Shown: positions 35,968 to 45,561 of the stretch, one piece after another
How positions within the stretch are numbered: the first letter of the stretch is position 1
How the letters are laid out: the number at the start of each line of letters is the position of its first letter
Assembly: GCA_947496065.1 (NCBI GenBank)
Contig: CANMBF010000008.1
Span: forward strand, 1 to 64,000
Length of the DNA stretch: 64,000 bases
Origin: Bacteroidota bacterium
GTDB lineage: Bacteria; Bacteroidota; Bacteroidia; NS11-12g; UBA955
Direction: 5' to 3'
The notes under the pieces: model-generated
The model's input: the letters and a program-made list of their open reading frames with translations, nothing else
The model's database searches: none
What the model was told of the DNA's origin: nothing
Made by a program: the position numbers and the translations under genes

Positions 35968-37674
35968 ATGAAAAATAGAACCTTTTTACCGCAGGATTTT
36001 ACCATCCAAACCTGGACTGAACTACAACCTTATTATGATCAATTAGTAGCGAAAGACATTAGCACTAAAGCTAATTTTGAAGTCTTTCTTGCCGAATTAA
36101 GCGAATTGGAAAGTGTTGTTAGCGAAGACTTGGCATGGAAGTACATTAAGATGACCTGCGATACCACCAACAAGGTATTAGAAGAAAGTTACATTGATTT
36201 TGTGACCAATATTCAACCCAATATTGCGCCCTATGATGATCAGCTGAACCACAAAATTGCTAATTCAGAATTCAACTTTGAATTGGGAGAAAGCAGTGAC
36301 TATCTCATTTATTTCAGATCGATTAACAATGCAATTAAATTGTACCGAGAAGAGAATATTCCGATTCAAGCAGAATTACAAACCTTAGCTCAAAAATATG
36401 GCAGTATTACAGGTGGTCTTTCTGTTACAATAGAAGGAAAGGAATTAACCTTACAACAAGCGTCCAATTTTTTAAAAGAACCCGATAGAGACAAACGAAA
36501 AATGGCGTACGAAACCATTAATGAAAAACGCGCAACTGTTAAAGAAGAATTAAATGATTTATTCAATCAACTCATCGAGAAGCGCCATTTGGTGGCCACC
36601 AATACTGGCTATTCTAATTTCAGAGATTATATGCACCAGGCCATGGGTCGCTTTGATTACAGCGTACAAGACTGTTATGATTTTCATGATGCCATTGCAC
36701 TGAAAGTAGTGCCACTTTGTAGAGAACTAGACCTAGCGCGCAAGGCTACCATGCAATTAGATGTTTTAAAACCTTATGACATGGCGGTAGATCCTGAGAA
36801 CAAAGCGCCATTGAAACCCTTTACTGATGGCAAAGATTTATTGGAGAAAAGTATACAATGTTTACATACAGTTGAACCACAATTTGCAGAGAATTTAAAA
36901 ATCATGGCTGAGAAAGGTTTTCTTGATTTAGAAAGCAGATTGGGTAAAGCGCCTGGAGGTTATAATTATCCTTTAGCCGAAAGCGGTATCCCCTTTATAT
37001 TCATGAATGCTGCCGGCAGTTTGCGCGATGTAGAAACCATGGTGCACGAAGCTGGTCACGCAATGCACTCTTTTTTAAGCGAACCCTTGAAATTAAATGC
37101 TTTTAAAAACGCCCCTATGGAGGTTGCTGAAGTGGCGAGTATGGCCATGGAATTAATTAGCATGGAAGGTTGGGATGCCTATTTAAAAAATCCTGAAGAT
37201 TTAAAACGTGCCAAAATTGAACAATTAGAAGGTGTTATTTCTACCTTGCCTTGGATTGCTACCATCGATGCTTACCAGCATTGGCTGTATACAAACCCTA
37301 ATCATACCAACGAAGAACGCACTGCCGCATGGATTGATATTGCCAAACGATTCGATACGGGTGTTGCTGACATGAGCGGTTATGAAAATTATTATGCCAA
37401 CAGTTGGCAAAAGCAATTGCATTTATTCGAAGTGCCTTTTTATTATATCGAGTATGGATTTGCACAACTAGGCGCTATTGCTATTTGGCGCAATGTATTA
37501 ATCAATAAAAAAGAGGGCTTAGACGCTTATCAAAACATGTTGCGTTTGGGTTATACCAAAACCATTCCTGAACTTTATGAAGCTGGCAAAGTTGAATTTA
37601 ATTTCACCCCTGAATATGTGGGTGAACTCTTTGATTTTGTTTGGGCTGAATTACAAAAATTGAAAGCGAATTAA
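35968..37674 (+). CDS. M3 family oligoendopeptidase
   Basis: Zinc oligopeptidase of the M3 (PepF/thimet) family, cytosolic (no signal peptide). The 568 residues are mostly helical, with the zinc motif HEAGH at 360-364 inside TMVHEAGHAMHSF and the third ligand expected in the following PMEVAEVASMAMEL helix (Glu near 388). A typical tyrosine-rich substrate loop (YENYYANSWQ) is near 471-480. Its stop overlaps the stop of the converging DUF2306 gene by 4 bases. Confidence 0.92.
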   Translation: MKNRTFLPQDFTIQTWTELQPYYDQLVAKDISTKANFEVFLAELSELESVVSEDLAWKYIKMTCDTTNKVLEESYIDFVTNIQPNIAPYDDQLNHKIANSEFNFELGESSDYLIYFRSINNAIKLYREENIPIQAELQTLAQKYGSITGGLSVTIEGKELTLQQASNFLKEPDRDKRKMAYETINEKRATVKEELNDLFNQLIEKRHLVATNTGYSNFRDYMHQAMGRFDYSVQDCYDFHDAIALKVVPLCRELDLARKATMQLDVLKPYDMAVDPENKAPLKPFTDGKDLLEKSIQCLHTVEPQFAENLKIMAEKGFLDLESRLGKAPGGYNYPLAESGIPFIFMNAAGSLRDVETMVHEAGHAMHSFLSEPLKLNAFKNAPMEVAEVASMAMELISMEGWDAYLKNPEDLKRAKIEQLEGVISTLPWIATIDAYQHWLYTNPNHTNEERTAAWIDIAKRFDTGVADMSGYENYYANSWQKQLHLFEVPFYYIEYGFAQLGAIAIWRNVLINKKEGLDAYQNMLRLGYTKTIPELYEAGKVEFNFTPEYVGELFDFVWAELQKLKAN

Positions 37675-38351
37675 ACATTCACTTTTGTTTTGGTTTTATT
37701 TAGTAAACTAAGATGACTAAATATGATGATTTCGGCTATGCCTAAATTGACCAACCAACCTGCCCACGCCACAATGTAATACGTGTCCATTGGTGGCAAC
37801 TCGAAGGTAATGACGATAAGCCACTTAAACAAACGCAAACTGATGGCCGACAAGGTGAGCGCATAACTGCGTAACATAAAATTTTTATGCTTTTGTATTT
37901 GTCCCTTTTTAATAAATGCATACGCTTGATAGGTGAACACCATCCATAATATTGCCAATAAACAAAAAGAGATTTGCGTAAACCATCCACCATTGGCATA
38001 GTATCCCATGACGAGGCCTGAGGGGCCTGCTATACCAAGCACTAGACCAATGTATATTTTACCAGCGAATCGGTGAAATTTCACATACCGATTTCTTAAC
38101 CAATTAGAAAATTGGAAAAGACCTAGGATTAAAACAAATATACTGGTGTATACATGACTGAAGAAGGCCAATTGGTAATGAAAAAGTTTTATTTCTGTTT
38201 GCTTAATGTTTAAGAAAGCTACTTTAAAATTAATGGGAATGTATTGAATGGTGATGAGCCACATCAAATAAGTGAAGTAGGCAATGAAGAGAAAGAAAAG
38301 CGCCTTCCCTAGTTGTTTATAATTAAAAGTATAGTTGAAGAGGCGCATCAA
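37671..38351 (-). CDS. DUF2306 membrane protein
   Basis: Integral membrane protein of 226 residues with about seven hydrophobic segments. HRFAGKIYIGLVLGIAGPSG near 94-113 and the later HKNFMLRSYALTLSAISLRLFKW match the DUF2306 family, which is distantly like cytochrome b561-type proteins; its histidines could hold haem, but that is not shown. The ATG overlaps the stop of the YARHG gene by 4 bases, so the two are coupled. Confidence 0.8.
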   Translation of the reverse strand: MMRLFNYTFNYKQLGKALFFLFIAYFTYLMWLITIQYIPINFKVAFLNIKQTEIKLFHYQLAFFSHVYTSIFVLILGLFQFSNWLRNRYVKFHRFAGKIYIGLVLGIAGPSGLVMGYYANGGWFTQISFCLLAILWMVFTYQAYAFIKKGQIQKHKNFMLRSYALTLSAISLRLFKWLIVITFELPPMDTYYIVAWAGWLVNLGIAEIIIFSHLSLLNKTKTKVNV

Positions 38352-39241
38352 AAGCGACCGAAATGATCATAGTATTCCTCTGCATTTTTTTCGTAGGTCA
38401 TTAACAATTCGATGTTGTGTCTTTCTGTTGCAGATAGTTCATCGGTGATATCAGAATTCACAGGTATATACCAATCTTGGGCATCAAAAAATCTTCTGAG
38501 GGCTTTGTTTTTAAAGGCATAACCGTGTCTTGCATAAATGGCATTGCGAATAATTAACAAGTCGCCTTTCTTTAAATTCGCCACATCCGGTTCGTTTAAA
38601 AACGTATTGGAAGCGTTGATTTCATATATTTTCTGAGTCGAGGTGGCATAGTACGGTATTTCAAAAGAGTCTTCCTCGAGCATTACTTGTATTGTTTTTT
38701 TGTAATCAACATATTCCGCTTCTTCTAAAGCTACGGTAGAATCGTATTGAAAAATGCGTCGTTTCAATTCATATATTCTGCGAACAGAATCCTTTTTATC
38801 AAAGGCCGTCCATGTACCCCAAAGCATGGTATCGTTCATTTGAAACTTAAAAATGCCATCGTTCGCATGGTCGCCAGGCTCGCGTGCTTCTACAAAATAG
38901 CGACCGCTGTCTCTTTTAATACTGCCAGAAAAAACGCGGTAATTACCCGATACCACACTGTGACCTTCAATGCGTTCTCCAACAATTTTATCGATGGATA
39001 TATTAATTTTTTTATTGTACTCAAATTCATCGTCCTCGTATATTGGGTAATCTTCGTCTTGAAAATCCATTTCAAATTTACCGACCCAAAAACCATAGAG
39101 TTTGTTGCCATCCTCTAATACCAACTCGCCATCGGTCACTTTGGTTGACTCATCCATCGTTACATTGGCATTCTCATTTTTTATGCTGGTGCATTGCGAA
39201 AACAATAGAATAAGGCTAAGAGAAAAAATTGATTTGAACAT
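38348..39241 (-). CDS. YARHG-domain lipoprotein
   Basis: Exported lipoprotein of 297 residues (LFSQC lipobox, Cys 16). The N-terminal two-thirds (about 45-180) look like a beta-rich domain. The C-terminal 80 residues contain the YARHG domain (NAIYARHGYAFKNKALRRFF near 237-256), an extracellular domain of unknown role. A -7 box TAAGTTTG (39269-39262) lies upstream. It is translationally coupled to the DUF2306 gene. Confidence 0.85.
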   Translation of the reverse strand: MFKSIFSLSLILLFSQCTSIKNENANVTMDESTKVTDGELVLEDGNKLYGFWVGKFEMDFQDEDYPIYEDDEFEYNKKINISIDKIVGERIEGHSVVSGNYRVFSGSIKRDSGRYFVEAREPGDHANDGIFKFQMNDTMLWGTWTAFDKKDSVRRIYELKRRIFQYDSTVALEEAEYVDYKKTIQVMLEEDSFEIPYYATSTQKIYEINASNTFLNEPDVANLKKGDLLIIRNAIYARHGYAFKNKALRRFFDAQDWYIPVNSDITDELSATERHNIELLMTYEKNAEEYYDHFGRF

Positions 39242-39261
39242 TTTTTGATTATTTTATATTA

Positions 39262-39269
39262 CAAACTTA
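39262..39269 (-). promoter_or_regulatory. -7 box of the YARHG-DUF2306 pair
   Basis: TAAGTTTG on the minus strand fits TAnnTTTG, 20 bases before ATG 39241. Confidence 0.45.
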
Positions 39270-39286
39270 AGGAATTACAACATCAA

Positions 39287-39496
39287 TTATTCATTTGAAA
39301 GCCATTCAAAACGGGGCACTTGTTTGCCTTCAATTTCAACACTTTCATTGAACATGGTTAAAGGGCGCACCCACAGTCCCATTTCACCATACAAGGCCTG
39401 ATAAACCACCATTTCTTCCATGGTTTCGGAATGTCTTGCTGTTCCGATTACTTTGTAGAGATTGCCTTTGTAATGTTTGTAGATGCCGGGTTTCAT
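39287..39496 (-). CDS. DUF1653 protein
   Basis: A 69-residue soluble protein that matches DUF1653 along its whole length: GIYKHYKGNLYKVIGTARHS near the start, MVVYQALYGE in the middle and RPLTMFNE near the end. The family has a small beta-barrel of unknown function. It is preceded by the MazG-like gene with a 25-base gap and is likely in the same transcript. Confidence 0.85.
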   Translation of the reverse strand: MKPGIYKHYKGNLYKVIGTARHSETMEEMVVYQALYGEMGLWVRPLTMFNESVEIEGKQVPRFEWLSNE

Positions 39497-39521
39497 GTTA
39501 TAAAAACGCAGTTAAGTTAGT

Positions 39522-39848
39522 TTACTTTAACTTTTCATTATCCAGATGTCTAGTAGCATCTCGATTGGTTTTCTTTTCCATATTGGCTTTGAAAGCCTCA
39601 GTGAGATTTACGCCGGTCTGATTGGCCAGGCATATCAACACCCATAACACATCGGCTATCTCCTCTTCTAAGTTGATGTTTTTATCGCTCTCCTTAAAAG
39701 ATTGCTCACCATACCTACGCGCCATCACACGGGCCAACTCTCCTACTTCTTCCATTAAAATGGCAGTGTTGGTGAGCTCGTTGAAGTAACGCACACCAAT
39801 GGTTTTGATCCATTCATCTACCTGCTGTTGTGCTTCTTCTATGGTCAT
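39522..39848 (-). CDS. MazG-like nucleotide pyrophosphohydrolase
   Basis: All-alpha NTP pyrophosphohydrolase of the MazG-like family, 108 residues. The metal-binding acidic residues are in LMEEVGELARVMARR near 31-45 (ExxE) and LEEEIADVLWVLICLAN near 66-82 (ExxD). It probably hydrolyses a nucleoside triphosphate, perhaps a damaged one; the substrate cannot be read. It lies 45 bases downstream of porX. Confidence 0.87.
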   Translation of the reverse strand: MTIEEAQQQVDEWIKTIGVRYFNELTNTAILMEEVGELARVMARRYGEQSFKESDKNINLEEEIADVLWVLICLANQTGVNLTEAFKANMEKKTNRDATRHLDNEKLK

Positions 39849-39893
39849 TTTTTCAGTTATTGGTTATATGTTATTTGTTATTAAGGAAACTGC

Positions 39894-41450
39894 TTATTTG
39901 TTTTCTAATACGATGAAAGGTACCATCATTTCTTCCAAGGAAATACCACCATGCTGGAATGTGTTAGTATAATAATTTACGTAGTAGTTGTAATTATTGG
40001 GATAGGCAAAGAAATCGTCTTCTTTACAAACAACAAATGCCTGACTCATGTTCACTTTTGGTAAAAATGCTAATTCAGGTTTTTTAATTTCAAAAACTTC
40101 TTTGGCTTCATATTTTAAACTCTTGCCTTGCTTGTATCTTAAATTGGTATTCGTATTTTTATCGCCAACCACTTTAACAGGTTTTTTAACCCTTATTGAA
40201 CCATGGTCGGTGGTGATTACCACTTTTACATTTTTCTCTGCAATCATTTGCATGGCTTCCCACAGCGGTGAATGTTTAAACCAACTTTCTGTTACAGAGC
40301 GATAAGCAGCTTCATTCTCCGCCAATTCGCGAACTACACTAACTTCTGTACGGGCATGGCTTAAGGCATCTACAAAATTGTAGACAATCACATTCAATTG
40401 GTTTTTGAACATGTTGGGAATATTATTTACCATAGCATTGCCCCCATCTAAATTGGTAACCTTAGTATAACTAGTTTTTCCAGTAATACGAAGGCGTTGC
40501 ATTAAATCGTTTAAGAAGTCTTCTTCGTAATTATTTTTACCCCCTTCATCCTCATCATTGCTCCATTTGGTTGGAAAACGCTTTTCAATTTCACTTGGCA
40601 ACAAACCACTGAAAATAGCATTGCGGCAATATTGGGTGGTGGTTGGTAAAATAGTTAAATACTGATCTTCTTCTTCTATCTTAAATTTCTCTTTGATAAT
40701 TGGCGCCAAGGTACGCCATTGATCGAGCCTCAAATTGTCAATTAATATAAAAAAAGTAGGTCGGTTATCTGATAACAATGGAACAACCTTTCTACGCATT
40801 AAATTATGGCTCATAACAGGGCCATTGTCGCCAGTAGGCTGCAAGTAACTGATGTAATTTTGCGTTACAAATTTGCAGAAATTATGATTGGCTTCTTTCT
40901 TTTGATTTTCGAAAACCTCGGCCATGCTTTTATCGGTACTTTTTTCGAGTTCCATTTCCCAATAAATAATTTTATTGTAGGCATCTTTCCATTCATCCAA
41001 GCTCAATTTATCCATTAGCATCATACTAATGTTTCTAAAATCTTGCTGATAATTTTGTGTCGTTTTTTCGGTCACCAATCTACTTTTATCAATCAACTTT
41101 TTAATGGAATGCAAAATTTGATTGGGATTTACTGGCTTGATTAGATAATCGGCAATTTGCGATCCAATTGCATCATCCATAATATACTCCTCTTCGCTTT
41201 TGGTAATCATCACCACTTTTACATCGGGATTAATAGCTTTGATTTGACGCAGTGTTTCTAAGCCACTGATGCCTGGCATGTTCTCATCGAGAAATACTAG
41301 GTCAGGTCGTTCAGAGATCGATTTTGCAACAGCCGCATTGCCATTGTTAACGGTTATCATCTCATAGCCTTTTTGTTCTAAGAAAAGAATATGTGGTTTG
41401 AGCAGATCAATTTCATCATCGGCCCATAATATTTTTGTTTTTTCGTTCAT
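39894..41450 (-). CDS. porX: PorX, T9SS response regulator with PglZ domain
   Basis: Response regulator with a fused PglZ alkaline-phosphatase-fold domain, required for type IX secretion in Porphyromonas and Flavobacterium relatives, where it acts with the kinase PorY. The receiver domain (1-120) has the acidic pocket D11-D12, phospho-acceptor D55 in LDENMPG, T82 and K104. A helical linker (about 125-205) leads to the PglZ domain (about 210-515), with FILIDNLRLDQW near 235 and the metal-binding VVITTDHGSIRV near 412. The length, 518 residues, matches PorX. PorY is not in the window. Confidence 0.93.
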   Translation of the reverse strand: MNEKTKILWADDEIDLLKPHILFLEQKGYEMITVNNGNAAVAKSISERPDLVFLDENMPGISGLETLRQIKAINPDVKVVMITKSEEEYIMDDAIGSQIADYLIKPVNPNQILHSIKKLIDKSRLVTEKTTQNYQQDFRNISMMLMDKLSLDEWKDAYNKIIYWEMELEKSTDKSMAEVFENQKKEANHNFCKFVTQNYISYLQPTGDNGPVMSHNLMRRKVVPLLSDNRPTFFILIDNLRLDQWRTLAPIIKEKFKIEEEDQYLTILPTTTQYCRNAIFSGLLPSEIEKRFPTKWSNDEDEGGKNNYEEDFLNDLMQRLRITGKTSYTKVTNLDGGNAMVNNIPNMFKNQLNVIVYNFVDALSHARTEVSVVRELAENEAAYRSVTESWFKHSPLWEAMQMIAEKNVKVVITTDHGSIRVKKPVKVVGDKNTNTNLRYKQGKSLKYEAKEVFEIKKPELAFLPKVNMSQAFVVCKEDDFFAYPNNYNYYVNYYTNTFQHGGISLEEMMVPFIVLENK

Positions 41451-41485
41451 GCTAATTATTTGTCTTGAATAGCCAAGACCGCGTT

Positions 41486-42760
41486 TTATCTTAATCTAGA
41501 GTTGCAATGAAAAGTACCCAATAATTCATCGTATTGCATAAATGGATTCTTGTTATAAGACATTATATAGTAATCATTCTCGGTCATACTCGAATTGCCT
41601 TCTGTAAAGGTAGTATCAATTTTCTTAGAATCTTCCTGATTGGGTGTAACGTAATAATAATTATAATAGGCTTGTTTTAATACAAGGGTTGCTTCATATT
41701 GATTAAAATTTTCGTTCCATTCCATTTTAAACTCATCGCGTAATTCCCAATCACTTAGTTCACCAAATACGTATACATCGCGATCGAGCTTATCACTTAT
41801 AAAAGTAAAATGCACTGAACAATAGTCGCCCTCGATACCGCCTTTCATTATTCCATCGCGGTTATCGATGACCCTTTTTCCATTGAAATCGATGGTTTGC
41901 AAATAGGGTAAATTCATTTTTGTATTGTCGCTATACAGCAATACATTTTTAACATTGCCTTCGATGTATTTCCTACGAACATTAAAACTTAGGAATCTTA
42001 GACTGCGAATATCAAAATAGCGAAACTCATTACCACCTAAAAATATGTTGCCTTCTTCATAGTTATAGTCGAGTTTGCGACCGTTAATAAAGCGCGGTTT
42101 TAAATCGAATATGGCATTGTCCCATCGCAAATTTTGCATTAGGGTAGATTTTACGTCCATCATTGGATTAGGTACAATATTATCGCCTAAATCAACCGAA
42201 AAATCAATCTCTTGAGAGGTATTTCTGATGGAAGGATAGGTGGCACTGTTAACTCCACCTGTAATTATAAATTTATCATCAACCACCATAAAACGGTGAG
42301 TTAATACGATATCGCTCTCATCAAAGTTGCGGTAAACTTTTAAAATATAATTTCCACTCACCTTGGGTTTCATTTCAGGCGTTGGAAAAACAATACTGTA
42401 ATGGGTATAAACCTGAAAAGTAGAGGTGGAAAATTGGTAATCGTTAATATTTTCAAAAAAACTACCTGTGATGTATTCGTTTGGGCGCAGATTAGAAAGC
42501 TCCCAATTGGCTGAACAATGAATAAAAGTGTATTGGTAATTGTCGTTCTCCGGTTTAATTTCATCAAATATCAATTGCAATTGTTGATTGCTATTTAAAT
42601 CAATGGCTGGAAAACGTTCAAAGCTATTGTATTGGGTTAATAGAACCGTTTTAATAGCTGTTTCATATTGTACATTGTTATACTGAATGGGAACATTGGC
42701 TGCTTTAAGTTTTATAAAAGAGAATACAATACAGATTGTTAAGAGTTGGTATTTATTCAT
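41486..42760 (-). CDS. T9SS plug protein (DUF5103)
   Basis: Exported protein of the DUF5103 family, whose member 'Plug' seals the SprA translocon pore of the type IX secretion system. The 424 residues include a signal peptide (about 1-20), a first beta-rich domain (about 22-290, with FLGGNEFRYFDIRSLRF near 240) and a C-terminal domain (about 310-420, FGELSDWELRDEFKMEWNE) that looks like the plug family's second domain. The gene lies 35 bases upstream of porX on the same strand, which fits a shared role in secretion. Confidence 0.88.
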   Translation of the reverse strand: MNKYQLLTICIVFSFIKLKAANVPIQYNNVQYETAIKTVLLTQYNSFERFPAIDLNSNQQLQLIFDEIKPENDNYQYTFIHCSANWELSNLRPNEYITGSFFENINDYQFSTSTFQVYTHYSIVFPTPEMKPKVSGNYILKVYRNFDESDIVLTHRFMVVDDKFIITGGVNSATYPSIRNTSQEIDFSVDLGDNIVPNPMMDVKSTLMQNLRWDNAIFDLKPRFINGRKLDYNYEEGNIFLGGNEFRYFDIRSLRFLSFNVRRKYIEGNVKNVLLYSDNTKMNLPYLQTIDFNGKRVIDNRDGIMKGGIEGDYCSVHFTFISDKLDRDVYVFGELSDWELRDEFKMEWNENFNQYEATLVLKQAYYNYYYVTPNQEDSKKIDTTFTEGNSSMTENDYYIMSYNKNPFMQYDELLGTFHCNSRLR

Positions 42761-42788
42761 TCGCCAGATTTTTGTTTTGCTATTGGGA

Positions 42789-44699
42789 TTATAAACTCAA
42801 CAACTGTTCAAATATTGTTTCGAAGACTTTATTTTTACTGTTGAGTAGGTTTTCGTTTTGTTGATATTGTTCAGAAAGTGTGCCAACCTTATCGGCATTG
42901 GCTGAATCTTCTAACATCTTTTCAATATCTGTATTTTTTAATTTTAAACCCTCGATTTCTTTTTCTATATCATTCAACTGTTGTTGCAATTGTTTCTTTT
43001 GTTTATCAATTGTTTTGGTATCATGATCAGTTGGGTTTAAAGTTGTTTTAATGGCTGGTTTAGCAACTTCCGCAGCTTTGGCTTCAATCGCTCGTGTTTT
43101 TTCTCTTTTGGCCATCCAATATTTCCAATCATCGTAAGTTCCTTCGTACTCTTTTATTTCATCATCTTCTATCCACCAAATTTTATTGGCTATTTGCGAT
43201 ATAAAATATCTGTCATGTGAAACGGTAATAAAGGTGCCTTCGAAGAATTGTAAGGCTTGAATTAAAATATTCATACTTTGAATATCCAAGTGGTTGGTTG
43301 GCTCATCGAGCAATAAAAAATTGGCTTCTTCGACCAATGTTTTCGCTAAGGCTACTCGGGCTTTTTCACCACCACTTAATACTTTTATTTTTTTGTAAAC
43401 ATCGTCACCAGAAAACAAGAAGCAACCCAAAATTGAGCGCAATTCGCTTTCTAATTTTTTAGAACCCATTTGTGAAAGTTCTTCTAGAATATCATTATTA
43501 ATATTTAAAGATTCAAGTTGATGCTGGGCATAGAATGTTTTTTCGAGGTTATAACCTATTTCAACTTCACCCGCATCCAATGCTTCGCTTTGATCGATGA
43601 TACGCAATAAGGTTGATTTACCTTTGCCATTGGCACCTATCAAGGCAATTTTATCACCTCTCAATATTTGCGCACTCGCCTTCTTAAATATCACCTGATC
43701 GCCATATTGCTTGCTAATATTTTTGAGTGTTACTAAAATTTTACCTGGTTGGGTGCGCACTTTAAAACGCAGATTCATTACCGACTCATCGTTTTGAACC
43801 TCTTCGATGCGTTCGATTTTATCCAACATCTTCATTCTACTTTGTGCCATAGTAGCCTTACTGGCTTTCGCTTTAAAACGATCGATGAGTTTTTCTTGTT
43901 GTTTAATAAACTGCTGTTGGTTATCAAAAGCGCGTTGTTGCAAATCATCTCTATCGGCCTTTAATTCTAAAAATTTAGAATAGTTACCCGTGTATTGATA
44001 AACGCGTTTATTGGCAACCTCAACAATTTTGGTTACCATTTTATTGAGAAACTCTCTATCGTGAGAAACGATGATGACACAACCTTCGAAAGATTGTAAG
44101 TACTCTTCAATCCATTCGATAGATGGTAAATCCAAGTGATTGGTAGGTTCATCGAGTAAAAGCAATTTTGGATTTTGAAGTAAGAGCTTGGCCAGCATTA
44201 CACGCATGCGCCATCCTCCACTAAACTCATGCAATGGGCGCTGTAGATCGGCTGTTTTAAAACCAAGACCTTCTAAAATCTCTTCTGTTTTAAATTGAAT
44301 ATTATAACCATCAAGGGCTTCGAATTCTTCTTGTTTATTGCCTAAAAGATTTAGTATTTCATCGGAATGATCAAACTCAAGGCGATCCATTATTTCATCA
44401 ATTTCTTTTTGAAGATAAAGTGCTTTATCGAAGGCTTGCAGTGCTACATGGTAAATAGATTCATTGCTCTCGTAGCTCAGCAAATCTTGGTTAAGGAAAC
44501 CGATGGTACAATCTTTGGCTTTTGAAATCGACCCTTCAGTCGGCTGATATTCGTTGGTAATAATGCGCAACAAGGTTGATTTACCGGTACCATTTTGACC
44601 AACAAGACCAATGCGTTCACCAGGCTTTATTTGCCAATTAACGTCTTTATATAATACACGACCACCGAAGTCGAATGCAAGTTCATTTAAAGTAAGCAT
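42789..44699 (-). CDS. ABC-F family ATP-binding protein
   Basis: Soluble ABC-F protein with two ATPase domains and no membrane part; relatives act on the ribosome. Two Walker A motifs (GQNGTGKST near 35-43 and GANGKGKST near 354-362) and two signature motifs (LHEFSGGWRMR near 154 and KVLSGGEKARV near 444) are visible, with a linker rich in basic and coiled-coil residues (about 240-310). A C-terminal coiled coil (about 560-636) closes the 636 residues, as in Uup or EttA relatives. A -7 box lies 7 bases before the ATG. Confidence 0.92.
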   Translation of the reverse strand: MLTLNELAFDFGGRVLYKDVNWQIKPGERIGLVGQNGTGKSTLLRIITNEYQPTEGSISKAKDCTIGFLNQDLLSYESNESIYHVALQAFDKALYLQKEIDEIMDRLEFDHSDEILNLLGNKQEEFEALDGYNIQFKTEEILEGLGFKTADLQRPLHEFSGGWRMRVMLAKLLLQNPKLLLLDEPTNHLDLPSIEWIEEYLQSFEGCVIIVSHDREFLNKMVTKIVEVANKRVYQYTGNYSKFLELKADRDDLQQRAFDNQQQFIKQQEKLIDRFKAKASKATMAQSRMKMLDKIERIEEVQNDESVMNLRFKVRTQPGKILVTLKNISKQYGDQVIFKKASAQILRGDKIALIGANGKGKSTLLRIIDQSEALDAGEVEIGYNLEKTFYAQHQLESLNINNDILEELSQMGSKKLESELRSILGCFLFSGDDVYKKIKVLSGGEKARVALAKTLVEEANFLLLDEPTNHLDIQSMNILIQALQFFEGTFITVSHDRYFISQIANKIWWIEDDEIKEYEGTYDDWKYWMAKREKTRAIEAKAAEVAKPAIKTTLNPTDHDTKTIDKQKKQLQQQLNDIEKEIEGLKLKNTDIEKMLEDSANADKVGTLSEQYQQNENLLNSKNKVFETIFEQLLSL

Positions 44700-44706
44700 G
44701 AAAGTG

Positions 44707-44714
44707 CAAAAATA
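44707..44714 (-). promoter_or_regulatory. -7 box of the ABC-F gene
   Basis: TATTTTTG on the minus strand fits TAnnTTTG and ends 7 bases before ATG 44699. It may serve the following plug and porX genes too, since gaps are only 28 and 35 bases. Confidence 0.5.
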
Positions 44715-44814
44715 CTGCTATTTTTCGAGGTATAGAAATTAAAAACAATGAATTAAAGGCCTTTATTTTACTATTCGTTTAAAAATCGATAAACGTAAGT
44801 AAATAATTCAATTC

Positions 44815-45555
44815 TTAATACAATTTGAACCAATCTAAAAATTCATCTTTTTTGCGAACAGAAACCTGCAGTTCGACATTGTTTTTTAGTGTTAATGATA
44901 GGTTTCTACCCTTGTCAACTTGTTTAATAAAATTGCGATTTATAATAAGCGATTTATGGCATCTAAAAAACAACTCTTCAGGCAAAATATCCTCAAATAC
45001 ACCAATAGGTTTTGCTGAACTCGTTACATAATTTCCATGGTATACATTAGAACCAAATCCATCTGATTCAATATAAATAATATTAATCATGAATATTTTT
45101 TCATTCGTCTCGCCGTTATAAATTAAAAGGTATTCAGCAATATCAAATTTTTTACGTCTTATTAAATCCTCCAATACCGGATTTTTTTGAATCTTTTCTA
45201 ATATAACCTTATTGACTACAGCTACAAATTCATTGGTATCAATTGGTTTCAAAAGATAATCTACAGCAGCATACTTAATGGCCTTGATAGCATATTGAGA
45301 ATAGCCTGTAATGAAAATTAATTTATATTTTATGTAATCAATAGTATTTAACAATTCGAAAATAATTCCATCTGAAACTTCAATATCAAGAAACAGTAAA
45401 TCAACGTGGTTAGCAGCAATAAATAATTTAGTTTCTTTTAAACTATCAGATGATCCAATAATTTCAATACTATTCGAAAAATTTTCATTGATAAGATCTA
45501 TTAATAAATCGCGGTTGTTTAATTCGTCTTCGACGATATAGGCTTTTTGTTTCAT
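44815..45555 (-). CDS. LytTR-type response regulator
   Basis: Response regulator of the AlgR/LytR family. The receiver domain (1-120) has the acidic pair in VEDE (9-10), phospho-acceptor D57 in LFLDIEV and the lysine in LLKPID near 103. The LytTR DNA-binding domain fills about 135-246, with IIYIESDGFGSNVY and the late CHKSLIINRNFIKQVD stretch typical of the fold. It begins 6 bases after the sensor gene, so the two form one unit. No target gene can be named. Confidence 0.92.
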   Translation of the reverse strand: MKQKAYIVEDELNNRDLLIDLINENFSNSIEIIGSSDSLKETKLFIAANHVDLLFLDIEVSDGIIFELLNTIDYIKYKLIFITGYSQYAIKAIKYAAVDYLLKPIDTNEFVAVVNKVILEKIQKNPVLEDLIRRKKFDIAEYLLIYNGETNEKIFMINIIYIESDGFGSNVYHGNYVTSSAKPIGVFEDILPEELFFRCHKSLIINRNFIKQVDKGRNLSLTLKNNVELQVSVRKKDEFLDWFKLY

Positions 45556-45561
45556 TAACTT

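Noticed and set aside
38747-39118. Plus-strand frame of 123 codons opposite the YARHG gene
   Set aside because: Antisense to a real gene and without a recognisable product.
44754-44765. TAAAGGCCTTTA palindrome as a terminator after the LytTR gene region
   Set aside because: No loop can form in a 12-base perfect palindrome and no T run follows; also it is upstream rather than downstream of the ABC-F gene.
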